This document shows positions 5,751-12,310 of a stretch of DNA of 12,571 nt, piece after piece. The translations under genes were made by a program, and so were the position numbers. How positions within the stretch are numbered: the first letter of the stretch is position 1; the number at the start of each line of letters is the position of its first letter. The notes under the pieces are model-generated. The model was not told where the DNA came from, searched no databases, and saw only the letters and a program-made list of their open reading frames with translations. This stretch comes from an uncultured Oscillibacter sp. Lineage in GTDB: Bacteria; Bacillota; Clostridia; Oscillospirales; Oscillospiraceae. The stretch spans positions 1-12,571 of the forward strand of contig URTS01000048.1 in assembly GCA_900550685.1 (NCBI GenBank), written 5' to 3'.

Positions 5751-6665
5751 ATGAGTGTTTCTTTGGTGATTATGGCGGCGGGACTGGGCTCCCGCTACGG
5801 CGGCAGCAAGCAGGTGGACGGCATCGGCCCCAACGGGGAGATCCTGATGGAGTACTCCATCCACGATGCCCTGCGGGCCGGGTTCGACAAGGTGGTGTTC
5901 ATCATCAAGCCGGAGATGCAGGAGATGATGGACGGCCTGGTGGGCTATCTCAAGAACAAAAAGACGGCGGACGGCCGGGCGGTGCAGGTGGCCTTCGTGT
6001 ATCAGGACTTTTCCTCCGTGCCGGATTTCTACCAGATCCCAGCGGAGCGCACCAAGCCCTTCGGCACGGTCCACGCCCTGCTGTGCGCGGAGCCGGAGGT
6101 GGACGGCCCCTTCTGCGTCATCAATGCCGATGATTATTACGGCGTGGACGCTTACCGCACCATCTATGAGGAATTGGTAAAGCTGCCGGAGCAGGGAAAG
6201 GGCACCATGGTGGGCTATCTGCTGAAAAACACCGCCAGCCTCCACGGCACCGTGTCCCGGGGTGTCTGCAAGGTGAAGGACGGCAGGTTGGATTCCATTC
6301 AGGAGACGCTGAAAATTCAGCTGTACCCCGACGGGCACCTGACGGACCTGGATACCGGCCGGGACCTGGCGCCGGACACGGTGGTGTCCATGAATTTCTG
6401 GGGCTTCATGCCCTCCATCTTCCCGGCCCTCCGGAAGTATTTCGAGGATTTTCTCCGGGGACTGCCCGCCGACGCGGTGAAGGCGGAGTGCCTTCTGCCG
6501 GTGATGGTGGGCGAGGAACTGAAGGCGGGGCGGATGACCGTTTCCGTGCTGAGCTCCAAGGACAAGTGGTTCGGCATGACCTACCATGAGGACCGGGCCC
6601 TGGTGGCAGAGGACCTGCAAAAGCTCCACGCGGCGGGGATCTATCCCACCTCTCTGCGGGATTGA
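5751..6665 (+). CDS. Nucleotidyltransferase of the sugar-phosphate NTP-transferase family
   Basis: The 304-residue cytoplasmic protein has a Rossmann-type nucleotidyltransferase core. The nucleotide-binding loop is LVIMAAGLGSRYGGSKQ (5-21), with the GxGxRxGGxK pattern of enzymes that join NTP to a sugar or choline phosphate. The metal-binding block FCVINADDYYG (121-131) supplies Asp127/Asp128. A further conserved patch is NFWGFMPSIFPAL (215-227). The region after about 230 is a variable cap. Substrate is unknown: glucose-1-phosphate-type and LicC-like phosphocholine activities are both possible from the fold. AAGGAG stands 8 nt before the ATG at 5751. The gene is monocistronic, between a weak promoter and a hairpin, with no sugar or cell-wall neighbours to guide a role. 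It is divergent from the metal operon and probably unrelated to it. Confidence 0.88.
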   Translation: MSVSLVIMAAGLGSRYGGSKQVDGIGPNGEILMEYSIHDALRAGFDKVVFIIKPEMQEMMDGLVGYLKNKKTADGRAVQVAFVYQDFSSVPDFYQIPAERTKPFGTVHALLCAEPEVDGPFCVINADDYYGVDAYRTIYEELVKLPEQGKGTMVGYLLKNTASLHGTVSRGVCKVKDGRLDSIQETLKIQLYPDGHLTDLDTGRDLAPDTVVSMNFWGFMPSIFPALRKYFEDFLRGLPADAVKAECLLPVMVGEELKAGRMTVSVLSSKDKWFGMTYHEDRALVAEDLQKLHAAGIYPTSLRD

Positions 6666-6675
6666 CAAGCAAACA

Positions 6676-6707
6676 GCCCGGGTCCAGGATACGTCCTGGA
6701 CCCGGGC
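6676..6707 (+). terminator. Perfect hairpin after the nucleotidyltransferase gene
   Basis: A perfect 14-bp GC-rich stem (6676-6689 with 6694-6707) closes a TACG tetraloop, 10 nt past the stop codon. Only three T residues follow (CGTTTCATA), so the U tract is weak. A terminator role is inferred from position and stem strength. Confidence 0.65.
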
Positions 6708-6726
6708 CGTTTCATATCGGGAAAAA

Positions 6727-6765
6727 CTGTCACCGAATTGTCATCAAATTTACATCAAATTGTAT
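6727..6765 (+). promoter_or_regulatory. Four-unit 11-bp-periodic array: candidate Pho box or other OmpR-type site
   Basis: Four hexamers start exactly 11 bp apart: CTGTCA (6727), TTGTCA (6738), TTTACA (6749) and TTGTAT (6760). The spacers are CCGAA, TCAAA and TCAAA. The first unit equals the core of the E. coli PhoB repeat CTGTCAT, which also has an 11-bp period; Bacillus PhoP uses TTHACA repeats. The array abuts a poor -35 box, the usual place for an activator. Confidence 0.55.
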
Positions 6766-6793
6766 CGACTTTTTCCGGCAAAAAGTGTCTAAT
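6765..6793 (+). promoter_or_regulatory. Promoter of the SGNH hydrolase gene
   Basis: TCGACT (6765-6770) and TCTAAT (6788-6793) are 17 nt apart, 4/6 and 5/6 to consensus. The -35 box overlaps the last base of the 11-bp repeat array by one, which fits activator-dependent transcription. The predicted start is near 6800. Confidence 0.5.
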
Positions 6794-6803
6794 AAGAACT
6801 GCA

Positions 6804-6833
6804 CCCCGTTTACATAGTTTACATAATGCGGGG
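6804..6833 (+). repeat. Tandem GTTTACATA pair inside a CCCCG/CGGGG inverted repeat
   Basis: GTTTACATA occurs twice without a gap (6808-6816, 6817-6825) in the 5' leader of the hydrolase gene. The pair is flanked by CCCCG (6804-6808) and CGGGG (6829-6833), which could close a stem with the repeats in the loop. The heptamer TTTACAT also occurs in the array upstream (6749-6755). Confidence 0.5.
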
Positions 6834-6865
6834 CAAAGATTTAGATGGAGAAGGGGGAATGTGCT

Positions 6866-7759
6866 GTGACGGGAAAGCATCTGGACCGGAAGCCGGGACG
6901 GGGCTGGCTTATGCTGGCGGCGCTGATCGCGGCGGTGGGGATGCTGGCCGCGGCGGCGCGTTCCCAGGGGAGCGCGTCCACGGTGCCGGAGACACCCCAG
7001 CCCGACCAGCCGGTCACGGTGATCCCCACAGAGCCGGAGATCCCGGAGGAGCCGGTACAGGAAGAACCTGTGCCGGAAGAACCTGTGCCGGAAGAGCCCG
7101 CCTGGGTGCCGGTGCCGGCGTCGGATCCGGTGGAGGACAGCTATTTTGACGATGTGGCCTTTGTGGGAGACTCCAGGACCGACGGCTTCCGGCTTTACAG
7201 CGGCCTGGACCGGGGCACCTATTTCTGCGTCAACGGTGAGACGGTGGCCTCTGCCACGGATATGCAGAACTGGAAAACGGAGGATGGCGAAAAAATTTCC
7301 CTGGCGGACGCGGTGGCCGCCGCAGACTGCGGCAAGATCTACCTGATGCTGGGGGTCAACGAATTGGGCTGGAACGGCACGGATAGGTTCCGGACCCACG
7401 CGGGGAACCTGCTCCAGCGGCTGAAGGAAGACCATCCGGACGCGGAGATCGTGGTCCAATCTCTGCTGCCGGTGTCGGCGGAGCAGGACGCCAAGGGCTC
7501 CTATGTCAATAACCAACGGATCCTGGTGTACAATCAGATCTGGATGGAACTGGCGGAGGAGAACGGCTGCGATTACGTAAACATCGCGGAGGCCGTCACC
7601 GGAGAGGACGGCTGCCTGCCGGCGGACATGAGCTTTGACGGCGTCCACCTGAACCGGGCGGGGTGCCGCGCCTGGCTGGATTATCTCCGGACCCACAGCG
7701 TGGGCCAGCGGCCTGCAGAAAACCCTGATGGAAAAGAACCGGCGCCTGCGGCTCCATGA
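6866..7759 (+). CDS. Membrane-anchored SGNH/GDSL-type hydrolase
   Basis: This is a probable esterase or acetylhydrolase acting outside the cell. From the GTG at 6866 it has 297 residues: a short basic N-terminus, one hydrophobic anchor (about 14-31, LMLAALIAAVGMLAAAA), a Pro/Glu-rich linker (about 40-85) and a hydrolase domain. Catalytic blocks are visible: block I FVGDSRTDG with Ser103, block III LMLGVNELG (about 160-168, Asn as oxyanion residue) and block V DGVHLN with Asp258 and His261. The glycine block II is not clear. The GTG follows AAGGGGG at 8 nt; the ATG at 6845 (7 residues longer) has a weaker site. Small SGNH proteins of this type often deacetylate or deacylate wall or surface polymers, but the substrate here is unknown. 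Phosphate-type control is suggested by the array at 6727-6765. Confidence 0.87.
   Translation: MTGKHLDRKPGRGWLMLAALIAAVGMLAAAARSQGSASTVPETPQPDQPVTVIPTEPEIPEEPVQEEPVPEEPVPEEPAWVPVPASDPVEDSYFDDVAFVGDSRTDGFRLYSGLDRGTYFCVNGETVASATDMQNWKTEDGEKISLADAVAAADCGKIYLMLGVNELGWNGTDRFRTHAGNLLQRLKEDHPDAEIVVQSLLPVSAEQDAKGSYVNNQRILVYNQIWMELAEENGCDYVNIAEAVTGEDGCLPADMSFDGVHLNRAGCRAWLDYLRTHSVGQRPAENPDGKEPAPAAP
7046..7105 (+). repeat. Four 15-bp coding repeats (EEPVx linker)
   Basis: Four in-frame 15-bp units encode EEPVQ, EEPVP, EEPVP and EEPAW in the hydrolase linker. The two middle units (7061-7075, 7076-7090) are identical at the nucleotide level, a sign of recent slippage. Linker length may vary between strains. 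Confidence 0.8.
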
Positions 7760-7804
7760 CCGCAGACGCCGCCTTTCTTTTTCCAGCATTCCGTCATAAA
7801 GACA

Positions 7805-7836
7805 GCAGAACGGACGGCGTAAGCCGTCCGTTCTGC
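7805..7836 (+). terminator. Perfect hairpin after the SGNH hydrolase gene
   Basis: A perfect 14-bp stem (7805-7818 with 7823-7836) closes a GTAA tetraloop, 45 nt past the stop codon. It is followed by TTGTGTAAG, with no U run. It probably ends or protects the transcript, but it is not a textbook intrinsic terminator. Confidence 0.55.
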
Positions 7837-8017
7837 TTGTGTAAGATAGAGAAAAGAGAGGGAAAATAAATCAATTAGGGAATGGTTATGCTCATATAAT
7901 ACGAGGACATGATGGAAACGTCAACAGGGTATGCTCAGATTTCATAAATTGTTCACAATGTAACAAAGCGCATATTCGAGTTCATAAAATATTCAAAAAA
8001 TAGATGAAAATGACAGC
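7837..8017. other. AT-rich gap upstream of the MarR promoter, no gene seen
   Basis: Together with its flanks (7760-8093) this is the longest gene-free stretch, 334 bases. It is much richer in A and T than the rest of the window. I see a near-repeat GGKTATGCTCA at 7884-7894 and 7927-7937, and TTCATA/TTCACA at 7941/7952 with TTCATA/TTCAAA at 7981/7992, both pairs 11 bp apart. An isolated TATAAT stands at 7895-7900. No convincing reading frame or RNA gene is visible. Confidence 0.5.
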
Positions 8018-8044
8018 TTGACGAATATTTTGAAGTGTGATAAT
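8018..8044 (+). promoter_or_regulatory. Promoter of the marR-ABC-ABC operon
   Basis: TTGACG (8018-8023) is followed by GATAAT (8039-8044) after a short 15-nt spacer. A TGT just upstream makes an extended -10 (TGTGATAAT), which can offset the short spacer. TAATAT at 8041-8046 with a 17-nt spacer is an overlapping alternative. The start would be near 8052, inside the first operator. Confidence 0.6.
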
Positions 8045-8046
8045 AT

Positions 8047-8073
8047 TTAGCGTACTAAAAATTAGCACACTAA
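8047..8073 (+). promoter_or_regulatory. Tandem MarR-type operators TTAGN4CTAA
   Basis: Two palindromes, TTAGCGTACTAA (8047-8058) and TTAGCACACTAA (8062-8073), are separated by AAA, with centres 15 bp apart. They begin just past the -10 box and cover the predicted transcription start. TTAG/CTAA half-sites are typical of MarR-family operators, so autorepression is likely. Confidence 0.75.
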
Positions 8074-8093
8074 AAACAAGGAGCTGATACCGA

Positions 8094-8543
8094 ATGAAAT
8101 CTGCCTGTGTCCCCTCTGCCCTGGGGCCCCTGCTGGGCCACGCGGCCCATTTGGCCCGGGAGCGGATGGATGCCCGCATGTCCCGCTACGATATGACCCC
8201 GGCACAGACCCACACGCTGCTCTATCTCTGTGACCAGGGGGGCAGCGTGCCCCAGCGGGAGGTGGTGGAGCACCTGCGGGTGAAGCCCTCCACTGTCAAC
8301 GGCATTCTGGACCGGATGGAGGAAAAGGGCCTCATCCGCCGGACAACGGACGAAAACGACCAGCGGCAGAAGCGGGTGTCGGCCACGGAAAAGGGCCGGG
8401 AAATGAAAGAACTGGTCCGGAACGCCTTTCAGGACGCGGAGGCCGCCATGGCCAGGGGGCTGCGTCCGGATGAGGCGGAGACGCTGCGGTCCCTGCTGGG
8501 CCGCGTGATCGAAAATTTAGAGGAGGATCGAACCCCATGCTGA
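8094..8543 (+). CDS. MarR-family transcriptional regulator
   Basis: This is a 149-residue winged-helix repressor, probably a homodimer. The N- and C-terminal helices form the dimer interface. The winged helix lies about 40-105: MTPAQTHTLLYLCDQGGSVPQREVVEHLRVKPSTVNGILDRMEEKGLIRRTTDENDQRQKRVSATEKGREM. The recognition helix is around PSTVNGILDRMEEKGLI, and the wing has the family's D-x-R-x-K pattern (DQRQKRVSATEKG). AAGGAG stands 10 nt before the ATG at 8094. The gene overlaps the first transporter gene by 7 nt (ATGCTGA), so the three genes form one operon. Known MarR-ABC operons are derepressed by drugs or other small ligands that the exporter removes; the ligand here is unknown. Length and motifs are complete. 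Confidence 0.93.
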   Translation: MKSACVPSALGPLLGHAAHLARERMDARMSRYDMTPAQTHTLLYLCDQGGSVPQREVVEHLRVKPSTVNGILDRMEEKGLIRRTTDENDQRQKRVSATEKGREMKELVRNAFQDAEAAMARGLRPDEAETLRSLLGRVIENLEEDRTPC

Positions 8544-10273
8544 AAAAACTGGGGGCTTACGCAAAGCCCTATTCCAAGTGGATCGCCCTGGGCGTGGTGT
8601 GCAGCGCTGCCGAGGCGGTCTTCGAACTGCTGATCCCGCTGGTGATGGCGGACATCGTCAACATCGGCATTGAGACAGCCGACCAAAACTACATTCTGCG
8701 AAAGGGAGCCCTGATGGCGGGTATGGCCATCGTTTCCCTGTGCTTCGGCCTGGGAAGCGCCGCCCTTTCCTCCATCGCCGGACAGGGCTTCGGCGCGGAG
8801 CTGCGGCGGGCGGAGTATGAGCACATCCAGGACTTCGCCTTTTCCAATATTGAGAAGTTTTCCACCGCCTCCCTGGTGACCCGGCTGACCAACGACGTGA
8901 ACAACATGCAGATGACCCTGATGATGGGCATGCGGCTGCTGGTGCGGGCCCCGGTGATGCTGGTGGCGGCCCTGGTGCTGTCCATCCGGCTGAGCCGCCA
9001 GCTGAGCAACGTGTTTCTGGCGGCCATCCCCCTGCTGCTGGTGTTTATCGCCCTGATCCTCACCAAGGCGGGGCCCCTGTTCCGGTCCCTGCAGGAGCGG
9101 ACGGACGCCCTGAACCTGGTGGTGCAGGAAAACCTCACCGGCATCCGGGTGGTGAAGTCCTTCGTCCGGGAGGACCACGAGGAGGAGAAGTTCGCCAAGC
9201 GGAACAACGCCTTGAAGGACAGCTCCATGCGGGCCTTCGGCATGGTGGTCATCAACATGCCGGTGATGATGCTGATTATCTACAGCACCATCATTGCCGT
9301 CATGTGGTTCGCCGGCAAAATGGTGTACGCCGGAACGCTGCCGGTGGGCGACCTCACCGCTTTCTTCACCTATATCACCCAGATCCTCATGTCGCTGATG
9401 ATGGTCTCCATGATGTTCATGATGATGACCCGGTCCATCGCCTGCGCCAAGCGGATCATTGAGGTGCTGGACGAAACACCTGCCATCACCAATGACCATG
9501 CCAAGGCGGACGCCGCGGTGGAAAACGGCAGCATCGACTTTGACCACGTGTCCTTCAAGTACAACGAGACCAGCCCGGAGTGGGTGCTGAAGGACGTGAA
9601 CCTCCACATTCCCAGCGGGGCCACCGTGGGCATCCTGGGTGGCACCGGCAGCGGCAAGACCACCCTGGTGAGCCTGATCCCCCGGCTGTACGAGGCCCAG
9701 GAGGGCACCGTTTCCGTGGGCGGGCGGCCTGTGGCAGACTACACCATGGAGCACCTGCGGGACGCGGTCAGTGTGGTGCTGCAGAAGAACACCCTGTTCT
9801 CCGGCACCATCCGGGAAAACCTCCTCTGGGGCGATCCCAACGCCACGGAGGACCAGCTGTGGGCCGCCTGCAAGGCCGCTTGTGCCGACGAATTCCTGGA
9901 GCGGATGCCGGATGGCCTGGATACGGACCTGGGCCAGGGCGGCGTCAACGTTTCCGGCGGCCAGAAGCAGCGGCTGTGCATTGCCCGGGCTATTTTGAAG
10001 AAACCTAAGGTACTGATTTTGGACGACTCCACCAGCGCCGTGGACACCGCCACGGACGCCAAGATCCGCCAGGCTTTCCGGCAGGATCTGCCGGGCACCA
10101 CGAAGCTCATTATCGCCCAGCGGGTGACCTCCGTCATGGACGCCGACCTGATCCTGGTGATGGACAATGGCGCAGTGGTGGCTCAGGGCACCCATGAAGA
10201 ACTGATGAAGACCTGCAATATTTACCGCGAGGTCTATGAATCCCAGCAGGAAGGAGTGAGCATCGGTGGCTAA
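8537..10273 (+). CDS. ABC exporter half-transporter, subunit with degenerate ATP-site residues
   Basis: The 578-residue protein fuses a six-helix type-IV exporter membrane domain (about 1-310) to a nucleotide-binding domain (about 332-570). The domain has Walker A GGTGSGKT (368-375), Q-loop Gln416, signature VSGGQ (472-476) and Walker B VLILDD (492-497). Two catalytic positions are altered: Asp497 stands where the catalytic glutamate is expected (DDSTSAVD), and Gln528 replaces the switch histidine (IIAQR). The same pair of changes is known from the TM287-type subunit of heterodimeric exporters, so this subunit supplies the degenerate ATP site. The partner is the next gene, overlapping by 8 nt. 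The ATG at 8537 follows GAGGAGG by about 10 nt. Substrate is unknown; drug or lipid export is typical of the family. Confidence 0.94.
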   Translation: MLKKLGAYAKPYSKWIALGVVCSAAEAVFELLIPLVMADIVNIGIETADQNYILRKGALMAGMAIVSLCFGLGSAALSSIAGQGFGAELRRAEYEHIQDFAFSNIEKFSTASLVTRLTNDVNNMQMTLMMGMRLLVRAPVMLVAALVLSIRLSRQLSNVFLAAIPLLLVFIALILTKAGPLFRSLQERTDALNLVVQENLTGIRVVKSFVREDHEEEKFAKRNNALKDSSMRAFGMVVINMPVMMLIIYSTIIAVMWFAGKMVYAGTLPVGDLTAFFTYITQILMSLMMVSMMFMMMTRSIACAKRIIEVLDETPAITNDHAKADAAVENGSIDFDHVSFKYNETSPEWVLKDVNLHIPSGATVGILGGTGSGKTTLVSLIPRLYEAQEGTVSVGGRPVADYTMEHLRDAVSVVLQKNTLFSGTIRENLLWGDPNATEDQLWAACKAACADEFLERMPDGLDTDLGQGGVNVSGGQKQRLCIARAILKKPKVLILDDSTSAVDTATDAKIRQAFRQDLPGTTKLIIAQRVTSVMDADLILVMDNGAVVAQGTHEELMKTCNIYREVYESQQEGVSIGG

Positions 10274-12158
10274 CAATCATACAAGACGGGGACCCGGAGG
10301 CCCCGGCAGCGGCCCCAGGGGCGGCTTCCGGAAACCCAAGGACCTGCGGGGCACCCTAAGCAAGCTCATGGGCTACCTGGGCCGGTACAAGGCCCTGCTG
10401 GTGATCGTGGTAATCTTGCTGTTTATCAGCGCCGCCTGCTCCGTGGCAGGCTCCTACCTCATCAAGCCCCTGATCAACAACTATATTCTTCCCGGCGACT
10501 TCGTCGGGCTTGCGAAAATGCTCTGCGTCATGGGCGGCGTTTACGCTGCGGGGGCCCTTTGTTCCTATGGCTATGCCCGGATCATGGTCCATGTGGCCCA
10601 AAACACTGTGGCAAAGCTCCGGGCGGATCTGTTCAACAAGATGCAGAAGCTGCCCCTGAAATTTTTTGATACCCACACTCACGGCGAACTGATGAGCCGG
10701 TACACCAACGACATTGAAACCGTGTCTGAGGCGCTGAACAATAGTTTCGCCAGCCTGATCTCCTGCTCCCTAACCTTTTTGGGCACGGTGGCCATGATGA
10801 TCGTCCTAAGCCCCATCCTGACGGCCATCACCTTTGCCATGCTGGCAGTGATGCTGCTGGTGGTCAAGACCATCGGCGGCCGGAGCCGTCGGTACTTCGC
10901 CGCCCAGCAGAAGGCTATTGGCGATGTCAACGGCTATATCGAGGAGATGATCGAGGGCCAGAAGGTCATTAAGGTCTTTAACCACGAGGATGCCGCCAAA
11001 GCCGGCTTTGCCGGACTGAACGAGACCTACCGGGACGCGGCCACAAAGGCCCAGGCCTATGCGGGCGCTATGATGCCTGCCATGGGCAACCTGAGCCACA
11101 TCAACTACGCTATTACCTGCTGCGTGGGCGGTCTGCTGGCCATCCGCAGTGGCGACCTGGGCGGTCTGGCGGCCTTTTTGCAGTATACCAAGCAGGTAAG
11201 CCAGCCCATCACCCAAATCTCCCAGCAGGTGAACACCATTCTCTCCGCCGTGGCCGGCGCGGAGCGGGTGTTTGAAATCATGGAGACGGAGCCGGAGGTG
11301 GACGAGGGCAAGGTGACGCTGGAACGGGTAAAAGAAAACGCCGACGGCACCCTGTCCAAGGCGGATTACGATACCGGCGCCTGGGCCTGGAAAAAGCCGG
11401 ACGGCACCTTGGTGCCCCTCCGGGGCGATGTCCGGTTCGACCACGTGGTGTTCGGCTACGATGACCGGAAGATCATTCTCCACGACATTTCCCTCTTTGC
11501 AAAGCCAGGCCAGAAAATTGCCTTTGTAGGTTCCACCGGCGCAGGTAAGACAACCATCACCAGCCTTATCAACCGATTCTACGAAATCCAGTCCGGCACC
11601 ATCACCTACGACGGCATCGACGTCCGGGACATCCAGAAGGATTCCCTGCGCCGGTCTCTGGGTGTGGTGCTTCAGGATACGCACCTTTTTACCGGCACCG
11701 TGGCGGACAATATCCGCTATGGCCGTCTGGAGGCCACTGATGAAGAAGTGGAGGCCGCTGCCCGGCTGGCGGGAGCGGACAGCTTTATCCGCCATCTGCC
11801 TGACGGCTACCAGACCGCGCTCTCCGACGAGGGCGGCAGCCTGAGCCAGGGCGAACGGCAGCTGCTGAATATCGCCCGGGCCGCCTGCGCCAATCCGCCG
11901 GTGCTGATCCTGGACGAGGCCACCAGCTCTATCGACACCCGGACAGAAATGCTGATTCAAGCTGCTTTTGACAAGTTGATGCAGGGCCGGACCAGCTTTG
12001 TCGTGGCCCACCGTTTGTCCACGGTCGTTAATGCTGACTTGATCCTGGTGATGAAGGACGGGCAGATTATTGAACGCGGCAAGCACGCTGACCTTTTGGC
12101 CCGGGGCGGCTTTTACAGCCAGCTTTACCGCAGCCAGTTCGCGAAATTGCCATCATAA
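10266..12158 (+). CDS. ABC exporter half-transporter, catalytic subunit
   Basis: The 630-residue partner has the same layout: six-helix membrane domain (about 40-340) and nucleotide-binding domain (about 385-625). Walker A is GSTGAGKT (422-429), Q-loop Gln470, Walker B VLILDE (546-551) with catalytic Glu551, and switch His582 in VVAHR, all intact. Its signature, however, is LSQGE (526-530) instead of LSGGQ; that signature faces the Walker motifs of the first subunit, the degenerate site. The working site therefore joins this Walker A/B/His to the VSGGQ of the first subunit, as in TM287/TM288-type heterodimers. Oddities: a Gly/Pro/Arg-rich cytosolic N-terminus (about 7-25) and an insert of about 35 residues (350-385) between the domains. 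The GTG at 10266 lies 9 nt after AAGGAG. A terminator follows. Confidence 0.95.
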   Translation: MANNHTRRGPGGPGSGPRGGFRKPKDLRGTLSKLMGYLGRYKALLVIVVILLFISAACSVAGSYLIKPLINNYILPGDFVGLAKMLCVMGGVYAAGALCSYGYARIMVHVAQNTVAKLRADLFNKMQKLPLKFFDTHTHGELMSRYTNDIETVSEALNNSFASLISCSLTFLGTVAMMIVLSPILTAITFAMLAVMLLVVKTIGGRSRRYFAAQQKAIGDVNGYIEEMIEGQKVIKVFNHEDAAKAGFAGLNETYRDAATKAQAYAGAMMPAMGNLSHINYAITCCVGGLLAIRSGDLGGLAAFLQYTKQVSQPITQISQQVNTILSAVAGAERVFEIMETEPEVDEGKVTLERVKENADGTLSKADYDTGAWAWKKPDGTLVPLRGDVRFDHVVFGYDDRKIILHDISLFAKPGQKIAFVGSTGAGKTTITSLINRFYEIQSGTITYDGIDVRDIQKDSLRRSLGVVLQDTHLFTGTVADNIRYGRLEATDEEVEAAARLAGADSFIRHLPDGYQTALSDEGGSLSQGERQLLNIARAACANPPVLILDEATSSIDTRTEMLIQAAFDKLMQGRTSFVVAHRLSTVVNADLILVMKDGQIIERGKHADLLARGGFYSQLYRSQFAKLPS

Positions 12159-12179
12159 CTGAATACTTTTTAAGTTTTT

Positions 12180-12211
12180 AACCGTTCTCTAAGTGAGAGC
12201 GGTTTTAATTT
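12180..12211 (+). terminator. Intrinsic terminator of the marR-ABC-ABC operon
   Basis: AACCGTTCTC (12180-12189) pairs with GAGAGCGGTT (12195-12204), ten pairs with one G.U, around a TAAGT loop. A TTTTAATTT tail follows. It lies 21 nt past the last stop codon. Confidence 0.85.
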
Positions 12212-12242
12212 GCGAAATAATTGCAAAAATACTATTATTTTT

Positions 12243-12273
12243 TTGAGAAAAAGATAGAAGGATTTAGTATAAT
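12243..12273 (+). promoter_or_regulatory. Candidate promoter before the interrupted frame
   Basis: A perfect TATAAT (12268-12273) lies in an AT-rich gap. The nearest -35-like hexamer, TTGAGA (12243-12248), is 19 nt away, longer than ideal. A start near 12280 would give a leader of about 30 nt. Confidence 0.4.
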
Positions 12274-12310
12274 TACTTTGTACAAGTCTCTAATGACAAA
12301 AAATAGCTAG

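Noticed and set aside
5607..6668. A 353-codon open frame on the minus strand opposite the nucleotidyltransferase gene
   Set aside because: It is antisense to a clear gene, has a His/Gln/Leu-rich low-complexity translation typical of reversed GC-rich codons, and no ribosome binding site.
6755..7789. A 344-codon minus-strand frame opposite the SGNH hydrolase
   Set aside because: Arg/His-rich antisense shadow; the plus strand has the catalytic blocks and a signal anchor.
7895..7947. Isolated TATAAT at 7895-7900 followed by a 12-codon frame (ATG at 7909)
   Set aside because: No usable -35 box, the start codon would be at the transcript's first bases, and the peptide is very short. Resemblance to a sporulation sigma-E -10 box (CATATAAT) is not backed by a -35 match.
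7952..7970. TTGTT-N8-AACAA dyad near 7950-7967
   Set aside because: Only five pairs in an AT-rich stretch, with no relation to a promoter spacing; expected by chance.
8429..10276. A 615-codon open frame on the minus strand opposite the first ABC gene
   Set aside because: The translation is His/Gly/Gln-rich without any domain. The plus strand encodes a complete ABC transporter with every motif in order.
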